From: Zizania palustris
Lineage: Eukaryota > Streptophyta > Magnoliopsida > Poales > Poaceae
Direction of reading: 5' to 3'
DNA length: 64,000 nucleotides
Assembly (NCBI GenBank): GCA_019279435.1
Contig: JAAALK010000283.1
Span: 65,020,642 to 65,084,641, forward strand
Part shown: positions 9,785 through 21,407 of the stretch, one piece after another
Layout: each line of letters starts with the position of its first letter
Numbering within the stretch: the first letter of the stretch is position 1
The notes under the pieces: generated by a model
Told to the model about the DNA's origin: nothing
The model's input: the letters and a program-made list of their open reading frames with translations, nothing else
Databases searched by the model: none
Translations under genes and position numbers: made by a program

Positions 9785-11763
9785 TGAGAAACCAAGGGTG
9801 GTTTCGGTGTATGTGATGAGTGATTGACAGGTTTATTTACCCTCTGTTCGAAGGGTACCTCCGAAGGGGCTTCGGAGGTGGTACCTCCGAAGGGTGTTCG
9901 GAGGTGTGTCACCGGAGTGTGTTCGGTGTTTGCTTGCTGCAGCTGTGCAGCGGAGTGTGCCTGTCGGAGGGGTCCGGCAGTACACGATGACAGGGTTCGT
10001 ACCGATGGCTTCGGTACTTTGGGCGGTACACCGGAGTGTGTACCGGAGGTTACTAACCCGGAGAGGTCTCCGTAGTACTGGATACACTTGTCTGTTTGTC
10101 GGTGGTGCGCAGGGACTTCGGAGGCGACGGACAGGGTTCGAGCCAGGTGAACCTGGGTCAAGCGGGTGGCTTGATGCCAGGGGAGCGGGGAGCTCCGTCA
10201 CGGTGGCTGCGAAGGTGGTCCGGGTCGGTCCTCGGGTCGAGACGTGCCAGGTGAAGGCAGAGAGTGCGGAGCGTGGCTCCGGCTGAAGGTACTCCGAGAC
10301 AAAGTCCTCGGAGGTGAGGCACTTCGAAGGTACTCCGAATGGAGTGACTTCGGAGTTGGTGGATCAAGTCCTCCGCGGAGGCAAGGAGTTCGAAGTGTGC
10401 TCCGGAGGGAGACACTCGAAGGTTACCCGACGAAGGTCTCAGAAGTCTAGGCGCATCGAAGGCATGGTCCGGGTGAGGCTCGTCGAGGAGTGTGCTCGGG
10501 AAGAGGCACTGCGACGGAGTGCTCATGGAATGCTTCATGCGGAGGCCTTGGACGAAGGAGGGACTTCGAAGGGTGGTACTCCGAAGGTGGGTCTTCGGAG
10601 TGAGGATGACTTGAGGTGCTTCGGCCATGCATGGCTTCGGTACACGGACGGACGGTGTTCGAGCTCGGAGTAGCTGCGAAGCCGTGGTGATCCACTCCGG
10701 AGGTGGTGGTGCGAAGGCCCAAGGGCTTTGACGGCTTCGGCTCAAAACCGTCACTGTATCGAAGGAATTCTTCGGCGGAGCGAAGGCCTTCAGGCTGCAG
10801 GCTTCTCGCCGAAGCTACCGCACCTTCGGGTGTGAAGGGAGGTTCCAGAAGTCAACTCTGTAAAGGCTGACACTGTCTGTTCTGAAAAAGGCTGACACTG
10901 TCCCCTCTGCAGCTGACAGAGAAGCCTCCAAAATAAAGGTGGACTACCTTTTGTACCCCTTAGTTCTGTAGAGTCAAATCTGTTGTAAACCCTAGGGGTA
11001 AAGTAGTCACTTCCTTAGGATGAAGCCGTGGGCTATAAATATGGGGGCTCGGTAGGAAACATTCAACACTTTGAGCATTTACTGTTGAGCTCCTGTAGAC
11101 AGACCTCACTGTATTCATTCTGAGTTCAATACATTTTGTGTTCCTTGTTCAAGCGGCGAAGCCCTGCTTCTGTGTGCTTTTGCTTGAGCTCGTATTGCAT
11201 ACTTCGCTAGTTTTAGTTCACCGAAGCCTGTCTTGGCGAAGGGTGTTTTTATCGCGAAGTGTATTTTACAGTGTGTTGTCGCTCTGTGTAACACGAGGCA
11301 AGACCTCGCTGCTTACTAGCGAAGCCCTGTTCTGTTCCCGTAGTGCTTCTTGTGTCGAAGCCCTTAGCGTAGTCCATTTGCGTGTGCGTGTAGACCTTCG
11401 GGTACGAAGCCCAGCACCCGTTGCTGTCGCCAAGTACTTGGTCGAAGTCCTCAGAGGGCTGTCCACTCTTGCGAAGGGTGAAGTGCGAAGCCTGCTCGAA
11501 GCACCTCGTGTGCGGAGCCTGCACTGACTTAGCAGAGTAGATTTTCGAGGGTTGTTAGTGGAGCGAAGTCTTCTTGGCTTCGAACTTTTGCTCCTGCGAA
11601 GCCTGTGTTCGGAGTTGTCGAGGTACCTCCGAACCAGACCTTCGAAGGTTGTGTTCGAAGCCTGTTCCGCAGAAGACAGAACAGAACCCAAGGCTAAGTT
11701 TTTAGCCAGAAATTTTAAAAGCTCCCATTCACCCCCCCTCTGGTCGCCGTTTCCGGTCCAACA
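9785..11763 (+). repeat. Sirevirus LTR B (3' LTR of copy 1)
   Basis: 1979-bp LTR, TGAGAAACC to GGTCCAACA, about 99.5% identical by eye to LTR A. A TATA box lies near 11034. Its right edge joins directly to the RPA-like exon of the Helitron remnant. Confidence 0.95.
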
Positions 11764-12359
11764 TGCTCGTTCTCCCCAAAGCGAAACATTCAATTTTGAA
11801 TTGCTAGTGGCACATATCGAAAAAATATGGTATCACAGTTAGGAATACAAAAATATGTGTTATTATAGGATGACTGGTAAAGCTGGAGGTAACAAACCTG
11901 ACATTACATATCTGGACATTTTGCTTTAAGCTATTAGACTGCCTCGATTTGGGATGCAGTGTGACAGGCATCGAGATCTCTGTAATAACTCCAATGACAT
12001 CTTCACGAGAAACGAGAATTGGATAACCATCAAGATGTAACCATTGAGATATCAACAGTAAATAGAAATACAAATGACGAAACATACCTATAAAATATTC
12101 ATTTTTGCTACAAGTTGCGGAATATCTTCAAACGGTGTGAGAGAAAAACAACAGACGGAAATTTTGCAGGGACTTCAATTCACTCATCAAGTGTGGTCCA
12201 TCTAGTAAATGTGACCATCAAGTGATTTTGTACTGGTTTATACATCCTATTCGCATTCTTCACCCGGAATGAGTCTATGTAGTAGACCTTTCCTTTAGCT
12301 AAGAGAGGTTTGAATTTGTCAATGTGTGGCGGATATATCTGAGCATGGATGCTATTCCC
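11764..12359 (-). pseudogene. RPA-like (DUF223 OB-fold) gene fragment of a Helitron
   Basis: On the minus strand the peptide blocks GNSIHAQIYPPHIDKFKPLL, then VKNANRMYKPV, then DVIGVITEIS, then NVSLWGERA follow the order of plant RPA1-like DUF223 single-strand DNA-binding proteins. Plant Helitrons often carry such genes. The reading frame is broken: a stop follows TRWTTLDE near 12180, and the next block continues only with frame changes (EVPAKFPSVVF, then FEDIPQLVAK). Exon edges are suggested by AG at 12360-12361 and a GT after ATAG near 12090. The gene is cut at NVSLWGERA by the Sirevirus array. Confidence 0.7.
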
Positions 12360-12380
12360 CTTAAAAAACAAAGTAACATC

Positions 12381-12467
12381 TGATCACGATAAGAACAACG
12401 TCACATTTCCATTTTTCTGCCTAACATATTTAGGTTTAGTAATTTTGTACCTCTTCACGATAAGAAA
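12381..12467. repeat. 12-bp direct repeat at the Rep/RPA junction
   Basis: TCACGATAAGAA occurs near 12383 and again near 12455, about 73 bp apart. It lies exactly where the Rep-like reading frame departs from its family. This may be a footprint of the deletion that removed the rest of the Rep/helicase. Confidence 0.4.
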
Positions 12468-13746
12468 CATGTCTTAGGCCATGATCTTTTTCATGAACCA
12501 GGACATCATATTTGTAATCAGTTTCTGAGTATGGACCTACAATGATGGCAGCTATTTCATTGCTAGTTGGTAAGTTATATTGAACTTCGTCCTTTGCATT
12601 GCAACCTAGTATTCGAAGAGCCATTGTTTGATTGCCATGGTGAGAAAGCCTCTCCCTAGCAAATCTGAAATGCTGAACAAGTTCGTTTTCACTATCTAGC
12701 ATAGAGGTAAGTGCTTCAACTATTGCTCTATCGGGTTGATCTCTATTGTCACAATCATTTTCAAAAATATTGAGCCTATTCTGTATCTTATTTTCAGGAT
12801 CATAGATATATAATTGCGCATATTTTGGTGGCGTTCCTGTGTTAGGTAGAAGAGTACCAATCCGATGATGTACTACACCGTTAATCTTAAAGACATATGG
12901 AGCTGCACCATCATTAATCATCTTATCAGGTATGGCACCCATAGAGGTGAAGGCAAACATAGAGTTGTAAGAACGTATTTGTCTCAAGAACTTCTTACAA
13001 CGCACATCTCTGTCAAAATTTAGTAAAGTCGAAAGTGGTTCAGGTGGGATAGATATAGAAGGCAATCTTATTTTACCACTTTTGCAACATAGATTGTATA
13101 CAATTTTTCTTTTTGAGAGTGCTATCATACTTTTCACCCTTTCTTGATACCAAAAGATAGCACCGCAATACGAACATTCATGTGAAGGGCCACCATAATA
13201 AGACCTTCTAGGATATGAGGCTGCGGAGAACCAAAAGAGGAGCCCTTAATTTGTTCCGTACAATATAACATAAAAATAACTAGATAACACTAACCTTTTA
13301 AACTTTCGACATAGTCTCTACGTGTACGTGACGAACTACCAAATGGTTGCAAATCTTGAGCTAAAAAAATTGCGACGTGTATCATTCATTAACTATAGAA
13401 AGGTGAGGCATAAGAGATACAACCATATGCTACGTAAACGATCAAAAGTATACAGATCGCACACACCTGCAAACGAAGCACAACGATTTGTTCTTAAGAG
13501 GACTCGTCTCTGTCTATTGAAAGTAGCCATCGACGGAGGATACTGAAGGAGAGAATGACGCTTCTTTCCCTTGCTACTAATTTCCTGTTGGCAAGACGAA
13601 GGCCCTACAACCGAGATTTCACCTATCTGGTGGGTACCGGCTACATCTGTGGGACGGCTAATCTGGGAGTCAAGATATATATCTACATGTCCTGGGGCAG
13701 AACCTCCAAATGCCCTGTTGGGCATACTATTTACGCTGTCACTCAT
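12436..13746 (-). pseudogene. Helitron Rep/helicase N-terminal region, truncated
   Basis: A minus-strand frame carries hallmarks of the plant Helitron-like N-terminal domain: a C-x2-C finger (CSYCGAIFWYQER), CCKSGKIRLP, RSYNSMFAFTSMGA, PYVFKINGVVHHRIGTLLP, and AQLYIYDPENKIQNR. A likely first exon starts at ATG 13746 (MSDSVNSMP) and ends at 13467 before GT. A 246-bp intron (13221-13466) ends in AG, and splicing is in phase, giving SFAASYPRR. The match stops after DHGLRHVS; the expected ELHPAY segment, the HUH nuclease and the helicase are missing. The last codon before a possible donor (12450) is in phase with the acceptor of the RPA exon at 12359. The fragment cannot encode a rolling-circle transposase. 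Confidence 0.75.
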
Positions 13747-16700
13747 ACGTACTAAAAAAAGCACAAGAGGAAAAAAACAGTCATAAGAACAATTTGGTCT
13801 AAGAATTCCAACGAAAAAATGTATAAACCTAGGCAACCAAATAACTAAACAAAAAGAAAACAATTGCTGTAAGAAAAAATGTAAATGAAGGGCACCAATA
13901 GTTACATTTTCGTAGATGCAACAGGTGATGGTGAAAGTTGTAGTGCTACCCAAACCAGCGACACCGAAGCAGTACGACCAGCCGCAGGCCAAAGCTGCGA
14001 AAGTACAAGTGAAAGTGCTTTAGCTTATTCAATCTAGAACTAAATTTAAATTTAGCTAGCCTGTATTCAGAGAAGCCCACATGTAAGTAAAGAGAAAACA
14101 GTTGATCTACTTCAGTCAGTCCAGTTCAAAGGTAAATTTCAGATGCAGTTAAAGGTCATATTCAGAAATTTTCATACGCGCCTAAAATAAAAAATAGGTG
14201 AATCTGTTTTAGTCAGTTCAACGTAGAAGGTAAGCTTAAATGTAGCTAGATCATGTTCAAGAAGTTTCATATACCACAACCTCAGCTGTAGAGATGATTT
14301 CAAATATAGTTCAAACAATCAACAACACTGGATGAACTATACTGCAAAACTGAACCAAATGCATACCGAAAAAATTCAGAAAACAGAACAGCAGCACAAC
14401 TCGTATTCCCAGACTTTTACAGATTGAGTAAAAACAAATTCAATTCAGAAACAACTTTGTAACTTCATTTGAAACAATCAGAGTGCAGAATCAAGGATTG
14501 AAACAATGATAACAGTACTGAATTTTAGTTCACTTGCTTGAATTCAGACTAAAACCTATGATGAACCAATGTTTCAGCATAGCATCTTGTAGTACAAATG
14601 AAACACTCCAGTCCACACTGTTCAAGGTTAGGAAACCAACACTCAAAGATTGTTTTCTGATTTCTATAGAAAAAATACCAAACAGAGTTGAACTATCTTG
14701 AGTTTGACAAACCACAAAACTATTTCAGACCTCTATTTTCAGAAGATAGCACAAAACCCTTCTAAATTCAGATTCTCAAGATTCAATAGCAATCAGATGA
14801 AAATATTCAGCAAACAGAATACAGCAAATTGTATGTCTAAAAATAGGAATAACAAACTCCTTTAAAACAGCACTGCCCCTATCTTTTTCCTTTCAAAAGT
14901 TGAGAGACCAAAAGTATAATTCAAAACACAGTTTCTATTCAATCAACAACTCAGAGATGTGAATTCTCACAATGAGTAAACAGCACCAGATAACATGAAC
15001 AAAAGATGTCTGAAATAATTCTGAACCAACTGTAGTTCAATTCCACTTCTGAACTAATTTCCTCAACCATTGATACTGAACAGGATAAATATTACTCAAA
15101 ACTGAATCACAGATTTCAAAGATCCAAAAACTTCAGTAGCTAACTGGATTCCTAAGCTCAGGTTTGGATTTCAGAATAGGTGATCAGAAATTGCACTCAA
15201 ACAAGATGATTGATAAAATAATGAAATAGCTCTCAGTTTCTATTAGCAATTTTCAGTAGATAAACCAACAAATGAATAATTAATTTGAGTATCTTAACAC
15301 AGAGTAATATGAACACATAGATTGGATCAAACTATCAAGATTAACCAATCTAATCACAGACCCCAATCAGCTTGTCAATACAGAACACAAACCAGATTGA
15401 ATTTCAAAATAAGGACAAGACTCTCAAATATTTCTAGGTGAAATTCAGAACTAACTACTTATCTTTACACAAAATATTTAGTTCATCACTGTAGCATGAA
15501 ATCACTCAAGAAACACTACAATGATCAGCTAAAAAATGATTAACACCTCATGAAACATTTCATCAAACATGAGGCAATCAAAATCAAAACTGAACCACTT
15601 TTCCAGAATCAGTTTGCAGAACTGTGGTGCCTACATAATACGAAGACATAATAGAAATCCTTTGCAACTTTAAAAAATGGATAATTAATTCATGTCATAG
15701 ACAATTTTTTAACAAAGGTAATGACATCCAAAACTACCGATCTTTTATCACAGAAAAGCACAAAACCATAAATGTATTAGCTAGAAATGTGCTTGCAAGG
15801 TAAACAATATCTGTACTCAATGAACTACATACACACAACAGCGAATCTGCCAAAATTTAAGAAAGCAAGAGCAAGAGCCAAAAACTAACAAGTTCAATGG
15901 TTACCTTTCGTTGAATGGACTGAAACAGATAACCGGATCACCTAGGTATACCGTGAATGCAAAATGTACTGCAGCAAAGAAAGACGAATGTGAGACACCT
16001 ATGGGTAAAACATCAGTTCAGCATAGAAGGTAGCTAACTCCCACAACAAAGCGCAGTCAAAGCATAAATACCTAGATGATTTTGTGTGAAGACACTTCGC
16101 GAGCATGAACACACACACTCAAATGCAAGGAAAAGACCGATACTAACGAAAAATGCAAGAAAGCGAGGCATTTTTTAGGCATTCAAATACTCTTAATACA
16201 ATTAAAATGGTAGAACAGGCACCCAAAATAATCAAAGGTAGCACAAGCAGCGAAAAAAGCAAAAACCCTAACTACTAAAAATCACTGGCCACAAGACCTA
16301 AAACCAGCGCGATAAAGAGCACAAAAAAGTAACGCCAGACTAATAGAGACTAATAGACACAACTAGCAAGTAAGGCCGGTGGCACCATCGATGCTGTAGA
16401 ATGAACTTAGCAACCAAAAAAATAGCACCCAACTAGCTAACTCCCACAACAGAGTACAATCAAAGAACGAACACTTAGACATAGAAAGGCAATGAACAAC
16501 ATTACAGCAAGCAAAAAAACAAGAACATGGAAAAGGGAGAGGACTCACTGATATGCTCGAGGTGACAAATGCGGTGAAAAAGGAAAAGCGAGAGAACTCA
16601 CCTAAGTATGCAGTTTATATATAGACAGTTCAGGTAACCAGAGAAGTAGGTAGTACAGTATTTCAGTACAGTATAACACACATTTGCAAGCTACAGCACA

Positions 16701-18323
16701 GAGAAGGTTAACCTTACCATGGTCAAAAGAGCAACTCACCTCTGATGCGCTCTAGAATGCTGTGAGCACTGCGCCTGCACACATACCAATGCGTAGCAGG
16801 GCCCCACCCACAGAGGACAAACATACCTCACAGCGAAGGAACCAGAGAAATCAAGTGCACAGAGGTCGAAAAGCGCATTTCTTCAGCTAATTTCAAGCAA
16901 GCAAGAATATATCACCAAGAACACAGATCTACATACAGAGATTCACATTTTCAGCAAAGAGTCACAATTAATTTCAAGCAAGCAAGAATATATCAAGCTG
17001 TTTAACTCAGACAAAATCACATTCAGATCAGATACTTCTCAAATGAATCAGGATTCCCATTCAAATTCAGACACATTTAAACTCAGATGAACACTTGCTT
17101 TGTTTTAGCTATTAGCAACAAAAATTGTTCACTCTAATCTTGTCCAGATGTGAACCAGTACTGAAGAATATAGTTTTCAAACAACCTTCCAAACGATCAG
17201 TTTTAAAACAGAGATTCAGAGTTGCATTTTGTTTAAATCAGTTTTGAATTCAGAAAATTTGAAACTGAACCTCAAGAGTTCCTGCACTTCTAGATCAATC
17301 ATAAATCAGAAAAATAACTTTCAAACCAGATTAGAAACTACAGCACTTACAAAGGTTTAAACTCAGAAAACATGAGAATTTTTCATATGAGAAATACTTG
17401 TTCAGTAAATACAAACACTGAGATGAGTATGATTCAATTTGAAAATATCCTTTATGCAGCAAAACTGAACATGAACATGTTAAAATAATCTCAATCAGCC
17501 TTGGTTCAATCAGACCAGAGATTCAAACATCAGAAACAGAATTCAGAGCAGCAAGGATGCAATTCTGTCATAGAAATACCTGAACACTCAACACAAAATT
17601 TTCTTCAACACCATACACACTTCTGAAACGCTTCAGTATATAGTTCACTTGAGCTCCGGCCGTGTCCCCGTCAGAATGTACAACACGCAAGTCGGGGCTG
17701 TGCACGACGATCCCGAAGACAAGGGGAACGGCGGAACGGGGCGGTCTCACAAAGCACAGAGGCTGGGCCACCATGGGGAAAACTGGAGCGCAGCTCCGGC
17801 GATGGGGCGTATCCTCTCCGGTGAGGTGACAAAAACGATGCGGCCACAGGTGAGGGCGACAGGGCGTACCCTCTGTGTGAACGGCGGTGAGTTGGGTGAG
17901 GGAAAGGACCCCGAAGGCCACAGGAGCATCCCTGCGGGAACGGCGGCGAGCAAGCGAGCTCCGGGAATCGGCGGCGGGCTAGGGCTAGCTAGAGAAAGGC
18001 ATCACACACGCAAAAGGGGAACAGGAAGAGCTTATCCTTTCTCAGACTTTTGGACCGACCGCAAATTCCGAAAAAAATGAGGGGCTTTCTGCAAAAAAAG
18101 AAGCAAGGACTCCTGCATATTTATAGCAGAACCGGAGGGCCTCTCCGCGAGAAAGCCGACGTGGCTCGCTCAGAGCGCAGAAATTGGGAGAGGCTTTAAA
18201 GAGTTAAGATGACAACTGAAGTGTACGGTACCGTTTTTCATTTGATAAATTTTCAATTAGATTTTGGAGCTTTGGAATAAACCAAATTTCGTGCCATTCA
18301 ATATTGGAGCAGTGATATTTTTA
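13747..18323. other. Gene-free A-rich region, probable Helitron leader/intron
   Basis: No protein family was recognised. From about 14000 to 17600 the plus strand is A-rich and repeats short words (TTCAGAA, CTCAGAT, GAACTGAA). Local duplications are visible, for example AATTTCAAGCAAGCAAGAAT near 16907 and 16974, and an AGCTAACTCCCACAAC block near 16031 and 16434. From 17640 to 18180 it becomes GC-rich, like a 5' leader read on the minus strand. Helitron termini could not be fixed. Confidence 0.5.
18116..18126 (-). promoter_or_regulatory. Possible minus-strand TATA box upstream of the Helitron genes
   Basis: The minus strand reads CTATAAATATG here. It lies upstream of a GC-rich leader and is oriented towards the Rep/RPA fragments. 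Only the motif and its placement support this. Confidence 0.35.
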
Positions 18324-18421
18324 GGGTCCGTTTGGTTTGGTGGCAAGGATCGATGGGATGATCCCATCCATGGATTCATGGATAGGGTGATCCAATCCCC
18401 TTGTTTGGTTTGATGGATTAG

Positions 18422-18426
18422 ATGAT
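18422..18426. repeat. TSD ATGAT of the Tat-like element, left
   Basis: ATGAT is repeated exactly at 47910-47914, just outside the other LTR. Confidence 0.9.
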
Positions 18427-19560
18427 TGTTGGTGCGTTTTTTGTCACACTTTGACACACGCATGACCTAGAAGATCTGCTTCACTCTAGTGCAGGTCCTA
18501 CGTTCTTAGAAAAAGGGTTCACGGCGTGCCAATCAGTTTGACCCTGCAACTCATAAGGGAATAAAAATTATGATATTAGTAGCATGACCTATCAGCTATC
18601 GAGCCACTGACTGCGACGAGGATGAGATATTTTTGGAATATCATGTTGATCGGCCATAAGGCCAATGATCTATGATGAATTAATCAAGCGAGCGTGCCAT
18701 CGGCTGACAAGATGAACAGTTAACTCCGTAGGCCGATGAATGCTTTTCCGATAACTTATAAAATGTAGTGTGGAATCGAAGATAACTCGTCGGCTTGTAC
18801 TCCGACAGAAATAAATAAAATGTGCCAGATAACATGTCTATATCCTGAAAATCATCACAATAACTAGATTGGACCTAACCAAGTCAATAACTAGTCACGA
18901 TGATCTTAATAATATATCAAAGAATTGGGCATTATTTATTTAGATGAACGGTATACAACATGAAAGGGATACAATAGCAAGATATGTCAGACTTAACCGA
19001 TGAAGCCTCAAACTATCACACATAGATCACATCAATCTAAGAGATCAAACTAAACGGATGCAGCTTTAGACCTAGCTAATATACCGAGAACAATCGGCGT
19101 CCGTATTGTTTCAATGTTCACCTAAAGAGATCAATCTGATACAACCGTGAGGATACTAATCTAATCGATACGGACGTCGGGGGTGGCAGGGCTCACCTCT
19201 TCGCCGGAGATCAAAATGATGCAGACCAACTCTAAGTGTTGAACCCTGTTAGATAAACTTTGGAAGTCGAGGGTGGCGATGCGCCGAGTAGTTGATTAAC
19301 AAAGATGTGTTTTTTGAAGCTAACTAGGGGTACATATTTATAGTCCGTAGACTTGTCATCCAAGCACTTTATCTTAACTAATTCTAGATAATTTTTATCT
19401 TCTTTTCTGCACCTTATCTCCATAGGCTTCTTCTGCGTCTGATCATCTTGTAACAACATGGGCGAGCTTCCTTGACTTTCCTTGATTAGACCTCTTTGAC
19501 TTCTATTGACCGTGCAATATCTTTAGTGGGCCTGAGTTTTACTAAATCTTGGCGTCAACA
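18427..19560 (-). repeat. 3' LTR of the Tat-like element
   Basis: 1134-bp copy bounded by TGTTGGTGCG and GGCGTCAACA. It is adjacent on its right to CATGCCCCCGATT, whose complement AATCGGGGGCATG is a plausible polypurine tract in the minus orientation. A minus-strand TATA-like TATAAATATGTA lies at 19331-19343. Confidence 0.88.
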
Positions 19561-20361
19561 CATGCCCCCGATTTCGGAGCATTAAGTGGTTGTTGATGCT
19601 TCGAAATTATCAACAATCATTATCTCTGTTGTCATGTCTTCTCAAACGTCTTTCCGCACTATCTTTTTACTTTAATTGCCAGCCGAAACCCTTAATCTTC
19701 CTTATAATTGCGCTTGGCATCCCTGCTTCATAATTTTCTTATCTTCTTCCCATTTCTTCATCTTTGGCCGTTCACAGTTGTGTTAGATGTTTCCTGGTCC
19801 GATGTATGTACGTCTATTCATTGCGATGTCGGACCAGGCTTCATCCCACACAGTTTGGTGCTGGTGTTTCTTCAAGCCAAATATTTGATGCCTATAATCT
19901 TGGGTCTGCAAGGATTTTAGCATTTTGAAAACCGTACCCATGATTACCTTTTGCCGAACGTTGCAGGTGGCCCCACCAAATCTGATGGAATCAGCTTGAC
20001 CTGGTCGCCGAGGAATCTCTTCTAACTTCATAAGTACCATGGTCATTTCGTCCTTCTTCTTCTTCATGCTTTATGCCCATTGCTCCTGTTTTTCCCCTGA
20101 GCTTCGTCGTCGTTTCTCTACAATCGCCATTGCTTGTCGTGCTTGTTCCCCTTTGGTGGCCCTGTGTTTTTGGCATCACCAACGATAGCCACCATCAACG
20201 CGGTCCCGGAGGTAATCTCTTGATATCTCCCTTTTCTTTGGATCTTTCTGGTTTGCATGTTTTCTCCGCCCCCTTTTTATTATCTTCTTCACGATTTCTT
20301 TGTAGAACTTGTGGAGCTAGATTTTGATCCCTCTTATCGATCACCTGTCTCATCGATTTCT
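19561..20361. other. Tat-like internal region between the LTR and the antisense ORF
   Basis: No confident coding sequence. On the plus strand it may be the leader of the mobile-domain ORF, since an intron-acceptor-like TTTCTAG precedes its ATG. Confidence 0.4.
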
Positions 20362-21402
20362 AGGTCCAATGGGCAACCCTGATGTCATTGATGTTATTAA
20401 TGCTGAAACCAATCGAATCCCCTTCAGGCATTCCGCCATGTTGTTCTCTGATTGGCATCTTAGCTTTAGGGCTTTCCCTTCCTCGCTTCGTGGATGGCGT
20501 GATTGGTACCATAGGGTATCGGTCATTAAGCGCCCTTCTTGGGAGGAAATCGGTATTGGCCATTGCATCGGCCTTTCTCTTGCTAACCCTTATAAGAATG
20601 AATTACTTCTTGTCGCTGCCCATTACTTTTGGTCTGATACTCTCAACGCCTTTGTTTTCTACACTGGCCCAATGACTCCTCCTTTGCTTGACGTACTTGC
20701 CTTGATCTTCCTTGACATCACCTCTCCTTACAATACTCTTTTTTCCACTCCAAGATAACCCATCGTCTTGGTGTGAAAACCACTGGTGGTTGGGGCAAGT
20801 ATATCATAAAGCAACACAAGCGGACTGGCCTAGTTGGCATTGAAGAACATGTTGCCTTCCTCAATCTCTAGTTGGAGTGGTTCGTGTTTTGTAGATCCAC
20901 TCTAGGTCCAACCGCCCACCTTCAGTACCTAGCCGAACAACTTGCCACCAGAAAGAAAGTTCCTCTCGGCCGATACCTCCTTGGTGCCACTTATCATCTT
21001 CTCTATCAAGTATCAGCCAGATTATTGGCTAGTGAGCCCGTTGGCTATTTTTGCGGACCTTGGTGGTTTATACAGCTTTGGCTCAACGTTCATCTTGCTG
21101 AAGTGACCAACAAGTTCCCTCTTTCCTTGATGGAATTCCCTATGGATTACTTCGAATCAGCTACTCCCGTATATCACTAGTGTTCATCTTTGGGCGAGGC
21201 TTCCTCTTGTTGGTCTCCTTCTCGATTATCGTCTGAATCCCTGAGCTTCTGGTTCACAACTTTTTACAGTGGCTCTAGACTAGAGAAGGTAATCTGGTTT
21301 GCATATGAATACTTATTTGAATATGAGTATCCTCATGAATTTGTCCTAACTGCGCGTACTGGAATGAAGGGTCCGTTAGAATTTTTAAAACCCTGATCAC
21401 GC

Positions 21403-21407
21403 CTTCT
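21403..21407. repeat. TSD CTTCT of the Tekay-like element, left
   Basis: CTTCT recurs at 28014-28018, immediately after the other LTR. Confidence 0.9.

Larger units (their letters stand above)
935..11763 (+). mobile_element. Sirevirus copy 1 (Ty1/copia, SIRE/Maximus type), defective
   Basis: This is an LTR-to-LTR unit of 10,829 bp: LTR A, primer-binding site, gag, pol, a non-coding 3' region and LTR B. It forms the right half of a tandem array with the element ending at 934. The base pairs after LTR B are TGCTC (11764-11768); the matching TSD would be left of the window. Gag has a one-base insertion near its start and pol one near 5618, so this copy cannot make full products. The right flank is an RPA-like pseudogene of a Helitron, which the array interrupts. 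Confidence 0.9.

Noticed and set aside
14000..17600. CRISPR-like or satellite array
   Set aside because: Repeated words are short, irregularly spaced and not separated by constant-length spacers; the window is plant nuclear DNA.
17649..18080. 143-codon plus-strand frame in the GC-rich segment
   Set aside because: Low-complexity Gly/Arg/Pro text, overlapped by minus-strand frames of similar length, no recognisable domain; more likely a leader region of the minus-strand unit.
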